Source: Rhizobium leucaenae USDA 9039
Lineage (GTDB): Bacteria; Pseudomonadota; Alphaproteobacteria; Rhizobiales; Rhizobiaceae
Assembly (NCBI RefSeq): GCF_000426285.1
Contig: NZ_AUFB01000037.1
Location: forward strand, 1-37,503
Reading direction: 5' to 3'
DNA: 37,503 bases
Position numbers and translations under genes: made by a program. Every line of letters begins with the position of its first letter. The stretch's first letter is position 1. A model generated the notes under the pieces. That model saw nothing but the letters and a program-made list of their open reading frames with translations. It made no database searches and had not been told where the DNA came from. Positions 31,920 through 37,503 of this stretch are shown here, one piece after another.

Positions 31920-32750
31920 ATGAACAGACTGACCAAGATTTCCGCGATTGCAGCATCGCTTGCGGTTGCGTTAGCCCTCTCGGCCAATGCAGGTACCGTC
32001 CTCGACCGCGTCATGGCGACCAAGGACCTGAAGGTGGCGACCGACGCCAACTGGGCGCCGCAATCCTTCATGAATGAGAATAACGAGCTCGACGGCTTCG
32101 ACGTCGATGTCGCCAAGGATATCGGCAAGCGCCTGGGCGTGAAGGTTGAGTTCGTGACGCCTGGCTGGGACATCATTACGGCCGGCAATTGGGCCGGCCG
32201 CTGGGACATGCACGTCGGCTCGATGACTCCGACCAAGAAGCGCGCCGAAATCTTCGATTTCCCCGCTGTCTATTACTATACTCCGGCAGCCGTTGCCGTT
32301 CACAAGGACAGCAAAGCGACCAAGCTTTCCGACCTCGACGGCAAAGTCGTCGGCACCACCGCGACCTCGACTTTCGAAGCCTATGCGAAGGGCGACCTGA
32401 CGCTCGACGCTGCCGGGGCACCGCCCTTCAAGTACGAGTTCAAGCCGAAGGAGGTGAAGTCCTATGCCAACTCGACCACCGCTTTTGACGATCTGCGTCT
32501 CGGTGACGGCACCCGTCTCGATGCCGTCGTTTCCTCGCTGCCGAGCATTCGCGATGCGGTGAAGGCCGGCTATCCGATCAAGCAGCTCGGCGACGCCGTC
32601 TTCTACGAGCCGCTCGCCGTTGCGATCGAACATGGCGACAAGGAATTCAACGACAAGATCGCCGCAGCCGTGAAGGCTATGCAGGCGGACGGCACGCTGA
32701 GCAAGCTCTCCGTCAAGTGGTACGGCGTAGACTACACAGTGGTAAAATAA
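31920..32750 (+). CDS. ABC transporter substrate-binding protein, polar amino-acid (family 3) type
   Basis: A 276-residue periplasmic protein with a Sec signal peptide (MNRLTKISAIAASLAVALAL, cleavage about SANA-GT). The mature part has the family 3 motif DLKVATDANWAPQSFMNENN and ELDGFDVDVAKDIGKRLGVK, which binds the alpha-amino and carboxyl groups of amino acids or similar ligands, and RWDMHVGSMTPTKKRAEIFD. It delivers the ligand to the permease and ATPase encoded next. A 146-base gap separates it from the catabolic genes; AAAAAAGGGAAC precedes the ATG. Confidence 0.92.
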   Translation: MNRLTKISAIAASLAVALALSANAGTVLDRVMATKDLKVATDANWAPQSFMNENNELDGFDVDVAKDIGKRLGVKVEFVTPGWDIITAGNWAGRWDMHVGSMTPTKKRAEIFDFPAVYYYTPAAVAVHKDSKATKLSDLDGKVVGTTATSTFEAYAKGDLTLDAAGAPPFKYEFKPKEVKSYANSTTAFDDLRLGDGTRLDAVVSSLPSIRDAVKAGYPIKQLGDAVFYEPLAVAIEHGDKEFNDKIAAAVKAMQADGTLSKLSVKWYGVDYTVVK

Positions 32751-32763
32751 GCGATGCAGACGG

Positions 32764-32799
32764 CGGTCCGGATAACCGGACCGTCCTTCCGCCGGAAGG
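32764..32799 (+). promoter_or_regulatory. Tandem hairpins between binding-protein and permease genes
   Basis: CGGTCCGG (32764-32771), loop ATAA and CCGGACCG (32776-32783) form a perfect 8-bp stem 14 bases after the binding-protein stop. A second stem, CCTTCC (32785-32790) with GGAAGG (32794-32799), pairs with the Shine-Dalgarno of the permease gene (ATG at 32808). The first probably stabilises the binding-protein message; the second would lower permease translation. No U-run is present. Confidence 0.6.
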
Positions 32800-32807
32800 G
32801 ACAAGAG

Positions 32808-33782
32808 ATGCTTTATCCCGATACTGTCGAGTCAGAAGTACTCGTACATAAGCCCTGGTTCGTCGCGACGCTGTTTGGGGCGGTGCTGGCGGCTTTCCTG
32901 ATGTTCAACCTGACCGGCACAACGATGGGCGAGCTGATGCGCCCTGTCATCGGCGATCCCGCCACAAGCGGTCTCTACGGACGCTTCGCCATCGCTTTCG
33001 TTATTGCCGTGATGTTTGCGCTGAACGTCGTGCTGATCGGTTTCGCGCCATTGAGGGCCCAGATCGCCATCGTCTGGCTCGAGCTTCTGATCCTGTTCCT
33101 GGCCTTCTTCGAGACCTTCCATCTCAGCCTGCCCTTCATCGAGGAGAAACTGCCGTTTCTCATCACCCAGGGTCTGGTCACGACGGTTTACGTGTCCGCA
33201 ATCTCGATCATCATTGCCTCGGCGATCGCCATTCTCGGCGCCGTCGCCAAGCTCTCGACCAATGGCTTCGCCTATGCGATCGCCAGTTTCTACACCTCAT
33301 TTTTCCGCGGCCTGCCGCTCCTTATGCAGGTCTATCTGATCTATCTCGGCCTGCCGCAGCTCGGCTTCGTCATTGATGCGGTGCCGGCCGGTATTCTCGC
33401 GCTGTCGCTCTGCTACGGCGCCTACATGACCGAGATCTTCCGCTCCGGCATCCAGAGCATCGACCGCGGTCAGTGGGAGGCCTCACGTTCGATCGGCTTC
33501 GGCTTCGGCATCACCATGCGCAAGATCATCCTGCCGCAGGCGCTGCCCGTCATCATTCCGCCGACTGGCAACCAGTTCATCTCCATGCTGAAGGACAGCT
33601 CGCTGGTCTCGGTCATCGGCGTTTGGGAGCTGATGTTCCTCGCCCGCACGCTCGGCCAGAAGACCTTCCAGCATATGGAAATGCTGATCTCCGCCGCCAT
33701 GCTCTACTGGATCATGTCGATCTGCCTGGAGCTCATCCAATCCCGCATCGAGCGTCACTACGCCAGGAGCAAAGTCCGATGA
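32808..33782 (+). CDS. ABC transporter permease, HisM/GlnP type
   Basis: A 324-residue inner-membrane permease. I chose ATG 32808 (MLYPDTVESEVLVHKPWFVA), with GGAAGGGAC upstream; the earlier start at 32754 would include the hairpins. The N-terminal half has three hydrophobic segments, followed by the HisM-type core: SISIIIASAIAILGAV, the typical SFFRGLPLLMQVYLIYLGLP (SFYTSFFRGLPLLMQVY) and the EAA-like IDRGQWEASRSIGFGFGITM. The gene overlaps the ATPase start by four bases. The N-terminal extension relative to minimal 220-residue permeases is unusual but known in some amino-acid transporters. Confidence 0.9.
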   Translation: MLYPDTVESEVLVHKPWFVATLFGAVLAAFLMFNLTGTTMGELMRPVIGDPATSGLYGRFAIAFVIAVMFALNVVLIGFAPLRAQIAIVWLELLILFLAFFETFHLSLPFIEEKLPFLITQGLVTTVYVSAISIIIASAIAILGAVAKLSTNGFAYAIASFYTSFFRGLPLLMQVYLIYLGLPQLGFVIDAVPAGILALSLCYGAYMTEIFRSGIQSIDRGQWEASRSIGFGFGITMRKIILPQALPVIIPPTGNQFISMLKDSSLVSVIGVWELMFLARTLGQKTFQHMEMLISAAMLYWIMSICLELIQSRIERHYARSKVR

Positions 33783-34522
33783 ACGGCGACAAGATCATCG
33801 AAGCGAAGAACGTTTCGAAGTGGTACGGCAGCTTCCAGGTGCTGACGAATATCAATCTCACAGTCAGGAAGGGCGAGCGCATCGTCGTTTGCGGTCCGTC
33901 GGGATCGGGGAAATCCACTCTGATCCGTTGCTTTAACCGTTTGGAGGCCCATCAAGAGGGCGAGATAGTCGTAAACGGTATTGCCCTGCATGAGAAGATG
34001 CGCAACGTCTCCGAGGTGCGGCGCAATGTCGGCATGGTATTCCAGCACTTCAATCTGTTCCCGCACATGACCGTGCTAATGAACTGCATGGTCGGGCCGA
34101 TGTGGATCAACGGCGTGTCGCAGACGGAGGCAAGGGAACGGGCGCTTAAGTTCCTGGAGCGAGTGCGCATTCCCGAACAAGCGAACAAGTATCCCATCCA
34201 GTTGTCAGGTGGCCAGCAGCAGCGGGTGGCCATCGCCCGCTCGCTTTGCATGCAGCCTGCAGTGATGCTTTTTGACGAACCGACTTCGGCTCTCGATCCA
34301 GAAATGGTTTCCGAAGTTTTGGAGACCATGACGGCCTTGGCTAAGGATGGAATGACGATGGTCTGCGTGACCCACGAAATGGGGTTTGCCCGCGCTGTTG
34401 CCGACCGCGTAATCTTCATGAACTCGGGTCAGATCGTCGAGGAAGCGACACCCGACGATTTCTTCACGAAGCCACAGCATCAGCGGACGAAACTGTTCCT
34501 TAGCCAAATTTTGAAGCATTAA
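33779..34522 (+). CDS. ABC transporter ATP-binding protein, GlnQ/HisP type
   Basis: A 247-residue ATPase. ATG 33779 overlaps the permease stop (ATGA). Motifs are Walker A GPSGSGKSTL, Q-loop VFQHFNLFPHMTV, signature LSGGQQQRVAIARSL, Walker B VMLFDEPTSALDPEMV and the switch His in CVTHEMGFARAVADR. It hydrolyses ATP to drive the family 3 importer. No other transporter subunit gene follows; a single permease gene implies a homodimeric pore or a shared partner. Confidence 0.95.
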   Translation: MNGDKIIEAKNVSKWYGSFQVLTNINLTVRKGERIVVCGPSGSGKSTLIRCFNRLEAHQEGEIVVNGIALHEKMRNVSEVRRNVGMVFQHFNLFPHMTVLMNCMVGPMWINGVSQTEARERALKFLERVRIPEQANKYPIQLSGGQQQRVAIARSLCMQPAVMLFDEPTSALDPEMVSEVLETMTALAKDGMTMVCVTHEMGFARAVADRVIFMNSGQIVEEATPDDFFTKPQHQRTKLFLSQILKH

Positions 34523-35039
34523 GTTTGCTGTTCGCTTCTTGACCAAAACCTCAACCAACCACGCTCTAACGCGCCGTATGTGTGGACGAGTGTCGAGCGA
34601 ACTCTCGGCCGTGCCACTTACCAGAATTATCTACGTTCTGGTGTCAAATACCTTTTGCGGCCCGCTCGGCCGTAGCTGCAAAGTTCGATAAATCCGGCCA
34701 TGGCGCAAGGCATGCCTAAGCCGTTGACTATGTAATATGCTCCACCAGGAAGATGGTCCGATTCCGTTCAACTGCCAGATTGCGGAATAGCGGGTCGACG
34801 GTTCCTTTCCCTCAAGACCTCTGTAGCCTCGTCCGCTGTCGAGCGATTGCGGAGATTTGCGACCACTGTGTTCAACGACGGCTTTGCGCCCTGATTTCGG
34901 CCGTTGAGGCACGCCTTGCACCTGCTGAAAAGCAGACATTGTATAGTTTCAAGATAACGGCATCTTTGCGCCGCCGATAGCGGAGTAAGCGTCGTCGCCT
35001 TCATGTCCTCGAACGCGTCGTCACTGTCCCTACCCGCTG
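34523..35039. other. 517 bases without a gene
   Basis: No frame has a supported start or a recognisable family. A short inverted repeat (ACCAGAA and TTCTGGT, spacer 9, near 34619-34642) about 100 bases after the ATPase gene could be a weak terminator. The rest is unassigned. Confidence 0.35.
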
Positions 35040-36746
35040 TCACATCTCCGGCAGGCCGGCCTTTCGGAAGCCGTCCACAAAGTGGTCTCGTACAGATGCA
35101 TCGCGTAGCGGCTGGGAGCTGAGCCAATGGTCGATCGTGAAATGAGGGTGGGCGATCAGGAACAATTCGGCTTCTCGCCGCGCTTCCTCACGGTGGCCCA
35201 ACTGCGCAAGCGTAGCAGCCAGGAATTTGCGCGAGTTGGTACGATACGTGTCTTCCCTGCGAAGGGTAGCTTTTGCCGCCTCATAGTCACGCGCGGCGTA
35301 TTGCGCCTGCCCAAGATGACAAAGATACCAGCACGCTGGATAGGGATTGAGCCGCAGGGCTTTTTCGATCTGCGCCAGTCCGTCGGCAACCCTGCCATCC
35401 AGCACGGAAATGTCCGACATGGCGGCCCAGGTGTCGGCGTGGTTTGGGTCCAGCTCCAGGGCTTTGGCGAATGCGGCCTCCGATTCCTCCCATCGCCGCT
35501 CATAAGCCAAGATGGTCCCCAGAACGTAACGGCAGCCGGCATCGTTGGGATCGAGGTCGACCGCCTTCTGCGCGAACGTCGCCGCCATCCGACGGTTCGG
35601 GTCTTCGGGCTCGCCGAAATGAGTCCAAGCCAGCCAACGGTTATAGGCGAGCAGACCGAGCGCCTCGGCATATGATGGCTCGAGCTTGACCGCGCGTTGG
35701 AGCAGCATATAGGCCTCACGCTCAGTTTGCGGCGACTCTTCCGTCAGGAGGCGGGCCCGCACACACAGGTCGTACGCCTCAAAGTTCTTCGGCCGATTGC
35801 GCTGCGTCGGGATGGTCAGCCGGCCGACGAGGGCTTCAACAATCTTGGCGTTGACTTCATCCTGTAACTCGAAAACATCTTCCACCGTCCTGTCAAACCT
35901 CTCGGCCCACAAGTGCCCGCCGCCAAGCGCGTCGACCAATTGGGCATTGATGCGGACACGGCCCATTGCGCGTCTGGCGCTCCCCTCCAGGACGTAGCGG
36001 ACGCCGAGTTCCTGGGCGACCAGCCGTACGTTGACCGGCTTGCCCTTGTAGCCGTACACGGAATTGCGCGCGATGACGAAGAGGCCGGCCGTTCGGGAGA
36101 GGTCGGTGATCAGGTCTTCGGTCAAGCCGTCGACGAAAGGCGCGTCCGCTTCATTCCCACTCATATTCGTGAACGGCAATACAGCGATCGAAGGAATTTC
36201 GGGTAGCGGCAATATGCTCTGCAGCGCATCCGGCCAATGCCACACGTGGACGGGGCGAGTGAGATTCTTCAGGTAGCGTTCGCCTGCATCGAAGAACCGG
36301 TCGTCGACCTTGCCGACGATCTCGCCGTGAACGCCGCCTGAAATGCAGATGCCTCCCGGCGCGGCCTGTCTCTCGAGGCGCGCCGCGACATTGACCCCGT
36401 CGCCGAGGACGTCTGAACCGACGTCAATGACATCTCCCAGATTGACGCCTATACGCAAGAGCAGGCGCCGGTCTTCGGAAGCCTCGACAGCAGCGGTGGC
36501 CCGTTGCATTTCCAATGCTGCTGCGACCGCTTCCACCGCGCTACCGAATTCGATCAGGAAGCCGTCGCCCATGACCTTGAAGATGCGACCTTTGTGGCGC
36601 ATCACAGCCGGCTCGATAATGCCGGAACGGAGTTCCCTGAGGTCCTCCAGCGTTGCGACTTCATCTGCCTCCATCAGGCGTGAATATCCCACCACATCGG
36701 CAACGAGGATGGCGGCAAGGCGACGCTGAAGAGATTGATCCGTCAT
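35040..36746 (-). CDS. Class III adenylate/guanylate cyclase with TPR region
   Basis: A 568-residue protein. Residues 8-165 are a class III nucleotidyl cyclase domain: metal-binding Asp17 in LVADVVGYSRLM, Asp61 in FKVMGDGFLIEFGS, and GDGVNVAARLE near residue 115. A middle domain (about 180-310) has PSIAVLPFTNMSGNEADAPF and GLTEDLITDLSRTAGLFVIA, typical of rhizobial cyclase-TPR proteins. The C-terminal 230 residues hold tetratricopeptide-like repeats (LDPNDAGCRYVLGTILAYER, LDPNHADTWAAMSDISVLDG). The protein makes cAMP or cGMP; the TPR part probably binds a partner. Rhizobia encode many such cyclases. It is monocistronic. Confidence 0.93.
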   Translation of the reverse strand: MTDQSLQRRLAAILVADVVGYSRLMEADEVATLEDLRELRSGIIEPAVMRHKGRIFKVMGDGFLIEFGSAVEAVAAALEMQRATAAVEASEDRRLLLRIGVNLGDVIDVGSDVLGDGVNVAARLERQAAPGGICISGGVHGEIVGKVDDRFFDAGERYLKNLTRPVHVWHWPDALQSILPLPEIPSIAVLPFTNMSGNEADAPFVDGLTEDLITDLSRTAGLFVIARNSVYGYKGKPVNVRLVAQELGVRYVLEGSARRAMGRVRINAQLVDALGGGHLWAERFDRTVEDVFELQDEVNAKIVEALVGRLTIPTQRNRPKNFEAYDLCVRARLLTEESPQTEREAYMLLQRAVKLEPSYAEALGLLAYNRWLAWTHFGEPEDPNRRMAATFAQKAVDLDPNDAGCRYVLGTILAYERRWEESEAAFAKALELDPNHADTWAAMSDISVLDGRVADGLAQIEKALRLNPYPACWYLCHLGQAQYAARDYEAAKATLRREDTYRTNSRKFLAATLAQLGHREEARREAELFLIAHPHFTIDHWLSSQPLRDASVRDHFVDGFRKAGLPEM

Positions 36747-37165
36747 GTGAGGACAAGCCTAATGACCGAGTTCCCAAGTTACTGTTCAGCCGCGGGTGAG
36801 TCAACAAAGTGGTAAGAGGTAACATCCGATTCCCGGCCCTGATAAGCACCTGGCAGGGACTGCTGATCAACGATCAGTCGGAGATGCACACATCGATTCG
36901 ACGCACAGGTGATGGTCCGGCTGTCGTGACTGTCATACGAGGGGTGACGACCGCGGCTTCGCCGGAGGCGCCGAGTTCCGTTGCGCGAAATGGGCTTCGG
37001 GGTGAACCCGAACTGCACTGCCTAAGTCTGCATTTCTGGCTTCGCCCTCCAGACGCGGCCGGTCTCCTTCCGGCCCCAATCAGTCATTCCCGCGAGCCCA
37101 AACTATTCGCTTGCCTAGCGAATCTGTTCCAGACGGAGGTTTTAATAGCAGGGTCGTTGGTTCAG
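36747..37165. other. 419-base spacer up to the right IS end
   Basis: No supported gene. Open frames on both strands are without ribosome sites or known families. The right part leads to the IS256 terminal repeat. Confidence 0.35.
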
Positions 37166-37192
37166 GATCATGTCCCAGGACGTGGTGTAGCT
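37166..37192. repeat. Probable terminal inverted repeat of the right IS256-type element
   Basis: GATCATGTCCCAGG-acgTGGTGTAGCT is the inverted counterpart of 313-338, about 40 bases beyond the transposase stop. It probably marks the end of the second IS copy, which continues to the window edge and beyond. Confidence 0.6.
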
Positions 37193-37230
37193 TAGACGAC
37201 CACGGCTCATCCCAGAGGGTCGGATGAGTA

Positions 37231-37503
37231 TCAGCTTGCTGCTGGCAGGCTGATGAGCGGATCATCGCTCATTGTGGCGATTGTCTCAAGTGTCATGTAG
37301 CGGGATCGCTGGACGGCCCATTCATCGTTCTGTTCGAGCAGCAGCGCACCGACCAGGCGCACGATGGCGTCGTCGTTGGGGAAAATGCCGACGACCTCTG
37401 TGCGCCGCTTGATCTCACCGTTCAATCGCTCAATGGGGTTGGTCGAGTGAAGTTTGGCCCAATGCTGCTTGGGAAAGGTCATGTAGGCGAGCACGTCTTG
37501 CTC
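37231..37503 (-). CDS. IS256-family transposase, C-terminal part, cut by the window edge
   Basis: The minus-strand frame runs from the window edge to a TGA (37231-37233) and encodes the same C-terminal block as the left copy (STNPIERLNGEIKRRTEVVG, with the last catalytic Glu). It is in inverted orientation relative to the left fragment. Third-position differences show that the two elements are not recent duplicates. The 5' part lies outside the window. Confidence 0.9.
   Translation of the reverse strand, partial: EQDVLAYMTFPKQHWAKLHSTNPIERLNGEIKRRTEVVGIFPNDDAIVRLVGALLLEQNDEWAVQRSRYMTLETIATMSDDPLISLPAAS

Noticed and set aside
36809..37195. Plus-strand frame of 128 residues before the right IS
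   Set aside because: It has no ribosome binding site or known family and runs into the IS terminal repeat.
1..37503. Recent composite transposon made of two identical IS copies
   Set aside because: The two transposase ends differ at many third codon positions, and element ends and target duplications lie outside the window.

Overview
The window looks like an accessory region, probably plasmid-borne, of a Rhizobium-type alphaproteobacterium. Codon use is GC-rich. The evidence is the mix of PotABCD-like and glutamine-type ABC transporters, a CIRCE-controlled groESL copy, a ROSE-type RNA thermometer before an IbpA-like small heat-shock gene, DUF982, DUF6481 and SPW proteins, and a TPR-containing class III cyclase. 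No replication or partition genes, complete rRNA or tRNA genes, or CRISPR array are visible. Both ends are the 3' parts of IS256-family transposase genes pointing into the window.

Layout. 1-340: IS256 transposase end. 1.2-6.2 kb (minus): Asp/Glu (hydantoin) racemase family enzyme with a complete PotABCD-type ABC transporter, facing a divergent GntR/FCD regulator at 6.46-7.2 kb. 7.2-11.3 kb: a debris zone with folD, superoxide dismutase, alpha/beta hydrolase and MocR-type remnants, interrupted by an intact LysE exporter and an ArsR-SRPBCC-small membrane protein operon. 11.8-21.5 kb: a stress island with a GT4 glycosyltransferase, a small conserved protein, groEL, groES, DUF982, SPW protein, two Hsp20 proteins, DUF6481, a small basic protein and a cold-shock protein; another debris patch (ParE-like toxin, receiver, HWE kinase) lies inside it at 18.9-20.2 kb. 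22.2-23.6 kb: a lone DUF4143-type ATPase behind a four-unit 22-bp repeat and between two tRNA-like segments.

23.7-34.5 kb holds the most interesting module. A minus-strand DUF1185 protein and Lrp/AsnC regulator are divergent from a GAF-PucR regulator. The regulator is followed by flavin reductase (with an extra Nudix-like C-terminal part), aldehyde dehydrogenase, luciferase-like monooxygenase, alpha/beta hydrolase, carboxymuconolactone decarboxylase family protein, and a polar amino-acid type ABC importer (binding protein, permease, ATPase). The order and the tight junctions indicate an uptake and two-component flavin-monooxygenase catabolic pathway for an unidentified substrate. A TPR adenylate cyclase (35.0-36.7 kb) and the second IS256 end close the window.

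Regulatory structure read directly from the sequence includes a one-mismatch CIRCE, a ROSE-like leader, hairpins between the binding-protein and permease genes of both transporters, a hairpin that pairs with the ribosome binding site of the flavin reductase gene, and several terminators. Functional names rest on family resemblance recognised by eye; no database search was run.
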